64,000 nucleotides of DNA, taken from assembly GCA_018340375.1 (NCBI GenBank), contig JAFFJZ010000004.1, forward strand, positions 46,788,001 to 46,852,000. Reading direction: 5' to 3'. This DNA is from Gonatopus flavifemur. Taxonomy: Eukaryota; Arthropoda; Insecta; Hymenoptera; Dryinidae. The position numbers and the translations under genes are program-made. Below the pieces are notes generated by a model, which was given only the letters and a program-made list of their open reading frames with translations, was not told the origin of the DNA and did not search any database. Positions 1 to 11,580 of the stretch are shown one piece after another; the stretch's first letter is position 1; every line of letters begins with the position of its first letter.

Positions 1-573
1 CCCTAGATAGACTAATAGTTGTAAGAAACATTTTTATCAATGAATGAACAAGGTATTGATGGAAATCAAAACTCTCGTTTTGATCAAATTTTAGTTTGTA
101 AACTTCGTTCATTCCTCATAAATACCTGTAAGAGAAAAATTTTCAAGTAATGTATATAAGTCAAGTACACGGACGCTCGACGCAGAGCAACGCGAGACAT
201 CGAGAGTTGGGTGCAAGATAAAAAAATCAGATGATTTCGAAGATGATTAAGTTCATGATTCAACACCTCGACAGCTTCTAGGAGCAGTGATTTCAATTCC
301 TCATTGGTGCGGACAAGAACTTTTCCCACCAAGAGACCCTTGACCAATCATTGTCTTAGAAGGAAGCTCGAACCCTTTAAATACGGCGAGTTTCTGCTAA
401 ACAATTAACAATATCTCTTCGCCTCGCGACAACGCATATAATATTCACAGTTACTACCGCTGATTTTTCAAACTCCTTCTTTCTTCAACCCACTAAACCA
501 GGAACACACGTTCAACCCGTGTATCACCTAACATCATATTTTTTTGAAAAGAAAAGAACATAGTCCTTTTCAG

Positions 574-1227
574 GACTTTTCGAGATTATAAATATTTCCA
601 AAAATTCAATTCTGCGGTCCTGAGTTACGAAAACCAGGTCCACAAGCAGAAAGCGCAATTCGCCCAGAACGAGATTAGTTTCTTTGAGAAACTCTGGGAA
701 AACAACAGTAAGTGGATTTTCTCCACAATTCGGGGGGAAAAGGAACCTTGTTTCCTTTTTTCTATTTTTTTCTATTTTCTTCTCACCAGTGTTTTTGTGT
801 TTTTTGTGTGCGTGCTTTTATCCTTCCTTGTGAAATGTGATTTTTTTGTAATGGAAAGAATTTAATGAAAACCACCTTCCTTTTTCTCTTTTATCAGAAT
901 TTTCTTTCAAAATCATCGCAATTCAACTCGAGTCAACTTCAACGTTTTTTTTGGTTTTTTATAGTGAGGGACCGGGTGAACAAAAGGATAACTCAAATTA
1001 AAAGATTAATTCGTAGCATTCATCAGCGCATCGCGGAACGGGATGAAAAGGCAGACCGCGGTGATCTTCCCCCTCCGGGACCCAAACTAAGAATTTTTCT
1101 GAGAAACGGGGCGCGAGATGACAAAAATCTCGTTCGTTATACAAGAGAGCTAGAAAACTCAAACTTATTCCTAGCATCTCTTGATATTAGAGGCGAACTT
1201 TTCGCTCCTAAAGAAAATTGGGATTAA
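574..1227 (+). CDS. Two-exon hypothetical gene, 3' part
   Basis: I do not recognise this protein. Two open segments fit one spliced gene. Exon 1 is 574-707, after a pyrimidine-rich acceptor (CTTTTCAG) and before a strong donor (GTAAGT at 708). Exon 2 is 965-1227, after a T-rich tract ending in TATAG, and it ends with TAA. The phases agree: exon 1 leaves one base (A) that joins TG from exon 2 into an ATG codon. The product is charged and helical: a Gln/Lys/Glu-rich segment (VHKQKAQFAQNEISFFEKLW), a basic segment (VNKRITQIKRLIRSIHQRI), then an acidic/aromatic C-terminus ending KENWD. The start codon would lie in an upstream exon that I could not place. A TATA-like stretch (TTTAAATACG) lies near 375. 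It could be a host gene or an accessory ORF of an unrecognised element. Splicing is inferred from the signals only. Confidence 0.45.
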
Positions 1228-1864
1228 CAACCCAGTATTCTACAATCACATCTCCATGAATTCTCCCACAACTCATTCCAAACACTAATTACTATCCCAA
1301 CCTTGTACTTCTGTCAGCATAAGTGCTCGTCGTACAAGGATTCTCTGAGTAGAGATTTCCTATCCAATTTCTTTTTCCTTATTTCCCTTCGATCGCAATG
1401 AAGCTAACTGAGCGATCCTCTTTCCCCTCCTTCTTTCCCCATACTCGACTACATGCGTAAATTTTCATGTATTTCAGGAGGACGGATATCTCTCTCTTTC
1501 TATCCATATATACCTCTCTTCCTATTCGTATATCTCTCTCTTTCTATTCATATATCTCTCTCTTTCTATTCGTATATATCTCTCTTTCTCTACGATACTT
1601 CCTATTCTTCAATCTTTCTCTTTTACTCCCGTGTTTAAAGGGTATATAAATATGTTTTAACACCTGAAGGAGCAGGAATTGAACAGTTTGAATCTAATAT
1701 ACGGTCATGAACACGATAGGAAGAATAATCACTTATAACTACCGAGTAACCCTCGGAGTACAAGCTGATTGCGTTTCCAGAAGAAAACCACGGTTTTTCT
1801 TTGTGAAATGAGATATTCTTTTCCCTAGATCGTTAATTTTCATTGGGTAACCCCCAAAGAAATA
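1228..1864. repeat. Intergenic, with CT/TA-rich degenerate tandem repeat at about 1480-1612
   Basis: No convincing gene is seen. Positions 1480-1612 hold about six imperfect copies of a roughly 22-bp unit, TCTCTCTTTCTATTCATATA, differing by a few bases. The apparent ORFs across it are low-complexity Ser/Leu/Tyr translations. A TATA-like box (TATATAAATA) follows at about 1641, with a short coding-looking stretch after it (to the TGA near 1709) that I cannot extend. Confidence 0.7.
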
Positions 1865-3158
1865 CGAGGGTGGATTGATAAGTTTCCGGCCTGACCAAGA
1901 GATGGCGCCACTGGGCCTACCTTGAGGTGGCGTTCTATAGTACCATCCTTAGATAGCTTGTAGCTATGGTTTCAGTCCGATCGCCATGTTAGTTTAGTTT
2001 TGAGAGCACGCTGACCAAGACGCCCCTGTGTTTTTCGTAAAAATGGAAAAGCTGGAAAATCGTGCTGTCATCAAATACTTTCATTTGAAGGGGTTCACGC
2101 CGAAGGAAATTAAAGAAGAGAGGGACTCAACACTGGGGACATCCTCCCCATCATATTCAACCGTTAAGCAGTGGGTTCCCGAATTTAAAAAGGGTCGTGT
2201 GAGCACCTCTGATGAGCCTCGCTCAGGACGCCCCATTGAGGTCACAACTCCAGATATGATCGGAAAAATCCATCAAATAGTGCTGAAAGATCGCAGATTG
2301 AAAGTTCGTGAGATAGCTGAGACCTGTAAGATGTCATATGAACGTGTACAAAATATTTTGCACCAACATTTGTATATGGAAAAGCTCTGTGCAAGATGGG
2401 TGCCGCGTTTGCTAACAGTCGACCAAAAATTGATTCGAAAGAACATTTCTACCGCCAATTTGGCGTTGTATAAGCGTAATCCAAGCGAATTTTTGCGTCG
2501 ATTCGTAACCGTTGACGAAACTTGGGTCCACCACTACACTCCTGAAACCAAAGAACAGTCTAAACAGTGGATTGGACCAGGGGAACCAACTCCAAAGAAG
2601 GCAAAAACAATTTTTTCGGCGAACAAGAATATGGCTACTGTTTTTTGGGATGCAAGAGGTATTATATACATTGATTACCTTGAAAAGGGTAAAACTATCA
2701 CTGGTCAATACTACGCAGACTTATTGCAACGTTTGAGCCACGAAGTGAAAATTAAACGACCTCATCTGGCGAAAAAAAAAATCTTGTTTCATCACGATAA
2801 CGCACCAGCGCACACGTCAATCGTTGCGATGGCTAAAATCAACGATCTGAAGTTTGAATTAATGCCGCACCCTCCCTACTCTCCAGACCTAGCCCCGAGT
2901 GACTATTATCTGTTTCCTAACCTCAAAAAATGGCTTGGCGGTAAGAGATTTGCGGACAATGGAGAAGTAATCGAAGCTGTAAATAGGTATTTTGAGGAGC
3001 TTGACGAATCAGTCTATAGAGATGGCATTACTAGACTAGAACACCGCTATGAGAAATGTATCAGCCTTGGAGGAGATTATGTTGAGAAATAAAAAAAAAA
3101 AAATTCTTAAAAACGTTGTTTTTCTTGGTCAGGCCGGAAACTTATCAATCCACCCTCG
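1865..3158 (+). mobile_element. mariner element, copy 1 (1294 bp, intact)
   Basis: A complete mariner. Terminal inverted repeats begin CGAGGGTGGATTGATAAG and are matched in reverse complement at the 3' end (to 3158). The TA target site is present on both sides (1863-1864 and 3159-3160). It contains one uninterrupted transposase gene. Copy 2 at 12478-13771 has the same length and orientation and is nearly identical, so both insertions look young. Confidence 0.95.
2043..3092 (+). CDS. mariner transposase (DD34D), copy 1
   Basis: Cuts and pastes its own element in the nucleus. I place the start at 2043 (MEKLEN), giving 349 residues, the usual mariner length; an upstream in-frame ATG at 2028 would add five residues. 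The N-terminal half carries two helix-turn-helix DNA-binding regions (about residues 8-110) and the linker motif WVPRLL (119-124). The catalytic triad is visible: D158 in VDETW, D252 in HHDNAPAH and D287 in SPDLAPSD, with 34 residues between the last two, as in classical mariners. There are no stops or frameshifts. It resembles the mariner group that includes the transposase half of SETMAR (family knowledge). It differs from copy 2 at about nine residues, none catalytic, so it may be active. Confidence 0.95.
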   Translation: MEKLENRAVIKYFHLKGFTPKEIKEERDSTLGTSSPSYSTVKQWVPEFKKGRVSTSDEPRSGRPIEVTTPDMIGKIHQIVLKDRRLKVREIAETCKMSYERVQNILHQHLYMEKLCARWVPRLLTVDQKLIRKNISTANLALYKRNPSEFLRRFVTVDETWVHHYTPETKEQSKQWIGPGEPTPKKAKTIFSANKNMATVFWDARGIIYIDYLEKGKTITGQYYADLLQRLSHEVKIKRPHLAKKKILFHHDNAPAHTSIVAMAKINDLKFELMPHPPYSPDLAPSDYYLFPNLKKWLGGKRFADNGEVIEAVNRYFEELDESVYRDGITRLEHRYEKCISLGGDYVEK

Positions 3159-3160
3159 TA

Positions 3161-5090
3161 TATTGGTCGATCAAAAAATCACAACCAATTCTCGATGTCC
3201 TAGAATATTTTCTTCTCATTACATGAATACTAGTTAAACGATTTAATTAAATGTTTTATAAAATATCATATGATTATATTTCCTAGCACCCTAAATATTA
3301 TAAATGAACAAACTTTTTATTCTTTTTTCTTTTCTGGAATAAACAGATATTAATTTCAACATATATGAAACGATTTTCATTGAGAAACATCCTACCCTGG
3401 TCCTTGTATAGGTCAATCCTATCTAAAGCGGGGTGATCAAAGGGGTTGTCAAACTTGATTTGGCAATTCCTTAAAATAATCGTGCGTTATTGAGAAGTTC
3501 ACGGACTTTTGACGTAATAATATATAGCCAAAAAAATCCGTTTCGACTTCGAAAGATGTATGCATAATGATATATTGAGAGAAATTTTAATAAAAAATTA
3601 CGTTGACCATTTGATTATTCAATACTTACAATCAATTAGATGTATCTTAAGGAGCCGAAGGTGCATGTTTAACAATGCTAATGTTCTCATCAACAAACCT
3701 AGCGAAACGTAACTTTTTATCTAATAAAGTAATTCATTCTTCCCAGTTTTATAAAGGAGATTATACCAGGCACATGATCAAGGTTTTCGCGAATTTTCTA
3801 ATAGTTCAGCATTTTCTTTTTTGGAAGTAGATAACGGTTGGATTTATTAGTGATGAAATTGATTTGTTTGGATTCTTTGCTAACGCTCTTTATTACATTC
3901 GTTGGAAGGAAAATTTATGTGCGTTTTCTATAATATGCTTTTTTATATGATTTTTTTATGTCCGCAAAAACCTTTTCTGATCATTCTCCACGAACGAAAT
4001 TGTAAGTTGATATTTTTGAATCTATGCATGAGAAGCGTTTTGTTTGGTTTGTTTCAGCTTATAACTGCACGGTGTGAAATGCGCCTGAAAAAAAGTTGTT
4101 CGCATTGAGCTTTTTTTCATTACATGTTTAAGAAGGATGAACATTATGTACGAAAGAGTACAATATGAAGACCATAAAGTACCATAATGAATCTAGAGTC
4201 ATTGTTGAGAAATCTTTTGATTTCCTTTAGAGCATGTTTGTAAATAGTCTTGTAAGTGACATAAATTATTTATTCATCCAGTCTTACATGGTAGATTCAC
4301 ACGTATGATCTATTTAATTCATATAAATTCTTATGATTCACACCCTTGATGAATTGGTTCTCCACAGTTTTATTTGAATATATTGAGATTAAATACTCTG
4401 GAAATAACTTAAAGAATTGATTTCATAAATATAAAATGAAAACTCAAAATTTTCATTCTAAACTTCAATTACGTAAATTCAATATAACTTTTAATTCATT
4501 ATTATATTTCATTACTTTCTCATTGTTTACACTTTCTCTTGAATTATACTTTTTATTCACTTGTCAGTATCTTGGATGCCTATCTTCAGAAACCATTCCT
4601 ACAAAGTTGTACTAGATGGTGTTTCGCTTAATTTGTACATATTATATCGATACAATTCGTTTTGTTGCTGCATTGATCTTCTGCTTAATATATTTTCCAT
4701 CGATTTTCATGATTGCATTATACATTTTTGTTTGATAAGTAAGGTATCAGAGAAAATACTCAAATTCATTCTGTAATACCGAGGATAGAATATTTATTCA
4801 CGAATCTCTCCATCTCTTCAATTTATTCTTGATTTGCTTAAAATTCAAATTCTGCAGCAGCAATAATTAATTGAAATCATACCGGTTAATTCAACTAATA
4901 AACACCTTCTAGATCCCTCATATCTAAATATTCATAATTGTTTTAATTATTATCCACGTGTATATTCACCATTTTTTAGATCTTCTAATCGCAATTCCCT
5001 TGTCTTCATTCAAACGGAGATTAGGTTGTTATTTGATAACCATTTGATTCAGTAAATTCAACAGGTACTAGTTCAGATCCAACCAAAAAT
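3161..5090. other. No gene seen; contains a diverged dispersed repeat at about 3380-3525
   Basis: AT-rich sequence with only short, low-complexity open frames. Positions about 3380-3525 align imperfectly with 63640-63770: both contain CCTACCC/CCTTCCC, a GGGGT block and end in TTTTGACGTAATAA. This marks an old dispersed repeat also present at the right edge of the window. I see nothing else to annotate. Confidence 0.6.
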
Positions 5091-5121
5091 GAAGGTCATC
5101 ATCATCATGAAGTAATCAGTC

Positions 5122-6880
5122 TTATGACTGGTTTGATGAAATCCTCCAACCCTGTCTATTATCCGCTAACCGCTTAATTTCTGCATATCTGCGGCAACCC
5201 TTATCTTGTATAATTTGCTTCATATAACTCAATCTAGGTCTACCTCTTCGAGTTTTACCATTCATTTTTCTTTCCAATATTGTTTTCAATAAGCTATCAT
5301 GCCTCAATGTGTGTCCTATCAGATTACTTTTTCTTTTCACGACCTGTCTCAAGAGACTTCTTTTTTCATTGACCTTCTCAAGTACTTCTTCATTCCTCAC
5401 TTTCTCTATCCACTTTATCCTAAGCATCTTTCTATAACACCACATTCCAAAAGCTTCAAGTCTTCGTTGGTCCGTTTTTCCAATTGTCCAAGTTTCGCAA
5501 CCATATGATGCTGTGCTCCAAACGTAACTCTTCAAGAATTTCTTCCTTACTGCGAAGCTAATATTCTTCGAACATAGTAACTGTTTCTTTTGGTGGAAAG
5601 CCTGTTTCCCTTGTGCTATTCTTGCTCTTATATCTCTTTGGCTTTTACCGTTTTCTGTAATTATGCTCCCTAGATATTTAAATTCTTTGACTTGCTGAAT
5701 TGTCTCTGCATCTATTTTGATTTCCGTTCTTCTTGATGTGTTCGCTGTTGTACAAATCATGAATTTTGTTTTGTCGTTATTTATATTCATACAATATTTG
5801 TCTAGCAATATTTTTCTCATAGTGTTGAGAGTATTTTCTAACTCAGCACCGCTCGTAGCTAATATAGCTATGTCATCCGCAAATCTCAACATGCTTTTCA
5901 CTTACATTTTCACCTTGAATCTGTAATTCCAATTGCACTTGTTCCTTCACTTCGTTCATCGCTTCTTCTATATACAAATTGAAAATCAATGGCGATAGTG
6001 AGCATCCTTGTCTCACCCCTCTCCTAATTTGTGCTTCTCCTTTTTGACCCTCTATGTCTGTTATTGCGGTTTGATTCTTATATAATTCATATATTATTCT
6101 CCTATCCTTGAAATTAATTCCTACCTTTTTCAAAATCGTAAACATCTTCTCCCAATCAACATTATCGAATGCTTTTTGTATATCTACAAAACCTATATAC
6201 ACAGACTTTTTTAACTCTAGACTTCCCTCTACTACTGTTCTCAGTGCCAATATTGCTTCTCGCGTTCCTCTATTTTTCTTGAAACCGAACTGATCTTCTG
6301 CTAATCTACTCTCCATTTTATTCTCTATTCTCCTGTATATGATTTTTGTCAGTATTTTCGAGGCATGTGAAGTTAAACTAATCGTTCGGTAGTTCTCGCA
6401 TTTGTCTGCTCCTTTTTTTTTTGGAATGGCGACAATTTTATTCTTCTGGAAAGCTTTCGGTACTTCGCCTATTTCGTATATATCTCTGACCAATTCAAAC
6501 AGTGCGTCACGAGTTCCCTGACTGGAGGCTTTGATGAGGTCCGCACTTATGCCATCTGTTCCTGGCGCTTTATTATTTTTCAATTCTTTCGAAGCCCTGT
6601 CGAATTCTGATCTCAAAATTGAATCTCCCAATTCTTCTTCATCGACATCTTCCTCCCTCTCTAAGAATCCCATATTATCGCCTCCTTCATACAGATCTTC
6701 TAAATGATTAATCCATTGTTCTATTTGTTGCTCCGTTCTTATCAATTGTCTTCCTAGAGAATTTTTAATCTTACTGCTTCTAGATTTCATTTGTCCAAAA
6801 AATCTTCTCACAATCCTATATGCCTCATCAATTTTTCCTAAATGTAATCTCACTTCTATATCTTGACATTTCCCCTCCAA
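5122..6880 (-). pseudogene. LINE reverse transcriptase and C-terminal region, frameshifted
   Basis: Continues the LINE polyprotein in two frames. The upstream piece (6880-5873) has the RT fingers and palm: GTDGISADLI, IPKKKG, YRTISL, DQFGF and RRGVRQGCSLSPLIFNLYIE. The frame is then lost near 5885 and continues in the piece 5901-5122, which carries the catalytic FADDIAIL and the characteristic tail with YLGSIIT, YGCETWTI, GHTLRHD and RGRPR. A single-base indel between KHVEICG and LRFADD breaks the palm right at the catalytic motif. The region 6881-7132 between endonuclease and RT also holds stops. The order and motifs support an RTE-like clade; a BLAST search would settle the exact clade. Confidence 0.88.
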
Positions 6881-7132
6881 CCATTGTTCTTTTGCTTTCC
6901 TTGATCCTCTGATTATTTTATTCCTCAGTGCCTTGTATGTCTGCTGATCTTGTTCACTATTCTTATCCTTGTATTTCCTCCTTTCATTAATTCAATCGAG
7001 AATTTCTTCTGTTATCCATGGTTTCTTAGGGTCTATCCCATCGTTCTTCAAAATTTCATCTGCACATTGCTCTATGTTCCTCTGCATATTTGTCCATCTA
7101 CTCTCTATTTCCAAGTCTTTCTTTTGTCGATC

Positions 7133-8149
7133 CTACAATTTTTCGTCCAACATCGCTTTGAATGCGTCCTGTGTTTTTCCTTGTTTGAGATTCTTCAAAT
7201 TCCATCTTTTTTGCATTTTCCTTTTCTTCTTCAGAGCTTCGAATTTCAGAGAACATTTCATCAGCAACATATTGTGATCAATATCCATATCCGCGCCTGG
7301 ATAAGTTCCACAGCTTTTCACTTGATTTCTAAATCTTTGTTTTACTAATATGTAATCAATTTGATATCTTGCTGTATCTCCTGGCATTTTCCAAGTATAG
7401 ATTCTTCTTGGATGATTTTTGAATAATGTGTTGGTAATAACCATTTTATGACTCTCACAGAATCCGATTAAACGTTGTCCTCTTTCATTCCTTCTTCCTA
7501 ACGCAAAATCTCCTATTATGTTGGCCTCTTCTCCTTGCCCTACTACCGCATTCCAGTCGCCCATGATCATTCAATTTTCTTCTCCCTTCACATTTTCTAT
7601 CACTTCTTCTATTTCATCGTACGTTTTTTCGATATCCTCCTCTGAGTATGCAGATGTGGGCATGTATACTTGGACTATAACAGTGTCTACCGGTTTTGTT
7701 CTATCTCTGACCATCATTACGCGTTCGCTATGTTGCAAATCATTTTCCATCCTATTCCCTACCCTCTTATACATTATAATTCCCACACCTGCTTGACCAT
7801 TCTTTGATCCTGTGTGAATGATTCTATAATCCCCACTCCAGAAATCCCCTTCTTGCGGCCATCTCATTCCACTAATTCCCATTACATCGATACCCAACCT
7901 CTTCATTTCCAGTTTCAAATTTTCCAATTTTCCTGTTTGTCTCAGTGATCTAACATTCCACGCTCCGACTCGAAGAATGTTCTCTTTCTTCCCTATCTTC
8001 TTTGGGTTTCTATCTTGTTTGATGAGGTTCTCTCGAGCAGCCTCCACCCGGAGATTCGAACGGGAGGCTATTTTAACTCCGGAATATTTCACCCGAGAGG
8101 ACGCTATCATGTTGTTGTTGTTGCTTTTTTTCAATAAATCAAAATTCAA
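7133..8149 (-). pseudogene. LINE endonuclease domain (APE/EEP type), broken
   Basis: N-terminal part of the LINE polyprotein, the nicking enzyme for target-primed reverse transcription. Endonuclease motifs appear in order: WNVRSL near the start of the domain, GMRWP, the catalytic MGDWNAVVG, YQIDYILV and the terminal DHNM. An in-frame TGA interrupts the domain between 7571 and 7570, just before MIMGDWN, and a further stop closes the frame at 7133. Both halves are in the same frame, so this is nonsense mutation, not frameshift. Proteins of this class are often labelled craniofacial development protein 2-like in insect annotations. The host has no use for it that I can see. Confidence 0.85.
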
Positions 8150-8215
8150 AACTCCAGGTTTGGAGAAAAGATTTAATTTCCTCGGGAATATGGAAAGATG
8201 TCAAGGAAGGTAGTT

Positions 8216-8939
8216 TCCCCTTGCTTTCCCTCCGTTTCTGCCAATGTTCCTGGCGTTGGGATGATTTAGTTTCTCTCAGTTTGTATTCTCCCTCTCGAGT
8301 AGTTTATTCCATCCGAAAAAGAGACCCAAATCTGAGATACTTATCCTCCCCACCACGTGAAGGAAGCAGATACTACCAAGGATGGATAAAAAGGATATCA
8401 AGGACAGGTATCAAGAATATCCCCCTGGGAGACCCGCAATCATCCCACGGGGAGAAAAAATGAAGGTAATGATTTTTAAAAGAGAACTGTGGTAAGGGCT
8501 CCTTTATCTGTCTTTTTTCAATTCTATGATTGATTTTTATCATAGAAGTAAATTGAAATTCTTGACAATGCTCTTATTTGAACTGTAAAAAATATAGAAC
8601 AAACGAAAATCAGGTTTTATTTTTCATCCCTCTAAAAATGTTTGGATTTTGTTGAAATCCATTGCAAACACTCATTCATTCACTTATTGTACTCCAGTTT
8701 ATAGTATTTCGTTGTAAATATAGTGCTTATGGTTTCCACTTCATCGAGATTGAAGTTCTTACATCATTGTATAATAGTGAAATATGCCATTGTGCATAAG
8801 TGATTCCCCGTGATTGTTGTTCCATAAATTTTGCTAGTAATTGTTGTAACTCATCATTTTACTCCTCCATCCATTCCTGTTCCAATCCTTTTTTCCCGTC
8901 CTCATCCCAATGGAAGAATCTAAATAACAGTGTGAACCT
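8216..8939. other. No gene seen; probable LINE 5' UTR then AT-rich spacer
   Basis: 8216-8460 is less AT-rich than its surroundings and adjoins the LINE start, so it may be its 5' untranslated part. The open frame on the plus strand there is antisense to it. 8460-8939 shows nothing I can identify. Confidence 0.4.
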
Positions 8940-9249
8940 CCCTGCTGAAAATGCCCAGCAGAACCGATTGAAAATCATCAGGTTTTGAACGATTTTTGTC
9001 ATGTGAAATGCGGTCAAAAACTGACAACCTTCCTACCTGGTTTTATCTGGAATTACCATATTGGAATGTCCTGTCAAAACAGGGTAGCAACATTTTTATC
9101 AGTTCGTGATAGGATGTTCCCATTTGATTATTCTGGATAAACTCTGATAGAGAGTTTGTCAGTTTTTTTGACCGGATTCCACGTGACGAAAATCCTTCAA
9201 AGCTTGACAATAATTTTTTGCCTGATTCTGCCTGGCATTCTCAGCAGGG
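8940..9249. repeat. Foldback MITE (about 310 bp)
   Basis: The two halves are imperfect inverted repeats. The left end begins CCCTGCTGAAAATGCC and the right end, read in reverse complement, begins CCCTGCTGAGAATGCC. Further inside, GGTCAAAAACTGACAA pairs with TTGTCAGTTTTTTTGACC. No ORF. The target duplication is unclear (CT on both sides at most), so the superfamily is not assigned. Confidence 0.7.
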
Positions 9250-10219
9250 CTAGGTTGTCACCTTGCTTTTCGAATAAAATTATTCCATTGAGTTTGGTCG
9301 ATGACATTTTCTGTTGAACCAACCTTCGCGTGTCAACTCAAGTTCAAATATTGATATCTGAGATGAAAATTGAAATATTTTATAGATATCACTCGCGCAA
9401 CAATCAATTTCTCTGTCTCTCTCTCTTCATCCATTCAAACGTGCAGGTTAGTGAAGGATTGATGGGTGCTCTGAACCCTCCTTCAATCTTTAACTAACCT
9501 GCACGTTTGAATGGGTGCAGAAAAACATAGAGAAAGTGGTTGAAATTGTTATTATTGAGAATATTGCAAATAATTATATTGTGAGGATATCTATAAAATA
9601 ACATTCATGTATGGTTGGGAACATTGGTTCTATATAGGAGAACCCACCATCTCCTCGTGGTTTCCATTGTGAAGCGGCATTTTCATTGATATACTTGATT
9701 TTGAACGTGACTATAATCAGTTTTAATTGATTTGTGAACATTTTGATTTCATAACTGCATTCTGTCATCCTATGGAATAAAGATGATCCAATAGACATGA
9801 TTCAACATGAATCTAGAAAATGCCGTTTGCTGAGAGTGCAGCAATTCACTCCTCATCCTGCTTGAATGATATAAAAATGTGATTCCATATCCAAATGTTG
9901 CACGAATTTCATTGAATTTGTGAATGATATGAACTTGACTCTAATTTCACATATATGAATTTAGACAATATATACATATTCTGTTTCTTATGCTCTAAGT
10001 AAAAACATTTTATTTTCATTTTTATTTTCAATAGCATGTTCAAAACCAGAGTTCCAATTCATGGATTAGTTTGAAATACTTGCATCATGGAGATGATACG
10101 ATTTTGAAGAATTATTCTAAATATTGTGAGAAGAAACTTCTGTACGTGCATACTATTCATTGGAAATTAGGAGGAGAGGAGAACCTCGAAAATTGTTTCC
10201 TTATTATTTGATTATGGAT
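9250..10219. other. No gene seen apart from a short hairpin
   Basis: AT-rich spacer. The only structure I can support is the hairpin at 9432-9513, listed separately. A 74-codon minus-strand open frame at 9574-9798 has no recognisable motif. Confidence 0.5.
9432..9513. other. 82-nt stem-loop, pre-miRNA-like or micro-foldback
   Basis: The 5' arm starts CATTCAAACGTGCAGGTTAG and the 3' arm is its exact reverse complement over at least those 20 bases. The stem then continues with mismatches to a loop of about 9 nt around 9470. Size and shape fit an animal miRNA precursor, but a short foldback transposon derivative would look the same. Small-RNA reads stacked on one arm with a clean 5' end would decide. 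Confidence 0.4.
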
Positions 10220-10431
10220 ATGGCAACAACCACTGTTTTTTCCATCTCCAATCGAATAGCTCCAGATCCAAAGCGAAATAATGATAGTATGACGGATGAC
10301 AGTTCAAAGATGAGTATATTTATCAAATTAAAATAATACATCGTTTTGTATATACATTTTTCGATCTCATTTTTTGTCTAGGTACCACGAACAGAGAAGA
10401 TGATTCTGTGAAGGACGAAGGTGTTGAATGA
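10220..10431 (+). CDS. Possible small two-exon gene or exon pair (47 aa)
   Basis: I do not recognise this product. An ATG at 10220 opens a frame (MATTTVFSISNRIAPDPKR and on) that runs to 10313. There a donor-like GTATAT begins, and a T-rich tract ending TCTAG precedes 10382. Joining 10220-10313 to 10382-10431 keeps the frame (A + GT makes AGT) and ends in TGA at 10429-10431. The peptide is hydrophilic, rich in Asp, Ser, Asn and Lys, without a signal or membrane segment. It could be a genuine small protein, or the remains of a larger gene together with the coding-like pieces at 10658-10744 and 12208-12351. The donor is not a strong consensus. Transcript data would be needed. Confidence 0.3.
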
Positions 10432-10657
10432 ACCGCGTTGGAAGAGCAAAAAACTTTCCATGATTCAAATCTATAATTCAACAGGAATTAATACGAGGTA
10501 GAGAAGCTCCACGTACAATCAAACTCACCATGATGTTTGAAATGATTCGTCACAATTGAAACTTCAGTAAGTATTTTGATCATTATAATCAGATATGTGC
10601 AATTTTCAATTTATTCAATTTCATTTTCTTATTTTCTCACGCGGTTTATTTCTTCAG

Positions 10658-10744
10658 ATCACTTATGGTATCCTTCGAATTGAGAAATACAAGAAAGCAG
10701 GAACATTAGATCAGTGTGATCATTGGACCAACATCAATTATTGA
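10658..10744 (+). CDS. Coding-like terminal exon fragment (28 codons + stop)
   Basis: A pyrimidine-rich acceptor (TTTATTTCTTCAG) is followed by 28 open codons (ITYGILRIEKYKKAGTLDQC and on) and TGA. The codon content looks coding, but nothing identifies the protein. It may be an exon of the same degraded or unmodelled gene as 10220-10431. A donor-like GTAAGT occurs upstream at about 10566. Confidence 0.22.
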   Translation: MTYGILRIEKYKKAGTLDQCDHWTNINY

Positions 10745-11580
10745 AAAACCGCATTAGACACCGAAAAAATGTTCGAAAAATTTTCAATCATCACCAACTT
10801 GTAAAGTATTATTCTTTTCAATAGTATTTACTTTCCATTTTCATTGTAAAACAATGAACAAGATGGAGTAAAACACCATTTAGAACATTTTTGTTATTAT
10901 TCAATTATGATTCTTCAATCTTATTGAATAGACGGAAGTTTTTCGCTCTGTACACTAATAAGAAGGTTAAGGAATGAGAATTATGATTATTGTTTTTTGT
11001 CAGATTTGTTGCTACTGAATAGATTTGAGATTCAATTTATTATAGATGCATTGAAAAATAAATTCCTGATATCTTCAAAATATATTCAAAATTGAATTCA
11101 TTGTGGATTCTGATCGGAGGATCAGGTACTTCCCAAACTTCTTTGTTCTCATTGCAGTAACATCAGAATTCTTCAGAAATCTTTTGGAATTCAATAAGAT
11201 CATTGCAAGCTTCTCAAAAAAATTTTTTCCCAGAATTCGTCATATTCACAATGTTTTTCTCTTTTTTAAGGATTCTTCATGGATTGGCGATACTGCATGA
11301 GTTACAGGTCGATATAATTTGAAAAAAAAACATAATCAATCTATCTTGTGGTTGCAGCAGTTCGAAGAATGGATGCACATTTCCCAAGTTCAATCTTCAT
11401 ATTGATCAATGTTTCTCATTTCATGAGCTGTAATATTTTGTTATGAAATCCAAATTAGATTCTATTGAATTGATTATACAAGTGGAATAACCCACATTAT
11501 CATTTATGTCTTATGCAACATGATTGGATATTTTTGATTAAAATAATTTCACTGCCCTGCTGAACATCGCCCATAAATAA

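Larger units (their letters stand above)
5095..8215 (-). mobile_element. RTE-like non-LTR retrotransposon (LINE), decayed
   Basis: A minus-strand LINE with an apurinic-endonuclease-like domain followed by reverse transcriptase and a long C-terminal region. Its 3' end is at the low-coordinate side and finishes in a short ATG-type repeat (CATCATCATCATGA on the plus strand, about 5098-5111), as expected for RTE-like LINEs (family knowledge). The 5' limit is uncertain: the reading frame begins at 8149 and the upstream 8150-8460 may be its 5' UTR. Several nonsense codons and at least one frameshift make it non-autonomous. No LTRs, and no clear target duplication found. Confidence 0.85.

Noticed and set aside
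1453..1649. Two overlapping 60-codon ORFs in the CT/TA-rich repeat
   Set aside because: They are two frames of the same tandem repeat and consist of repeated Ser/Leu/Tyr/Ile.
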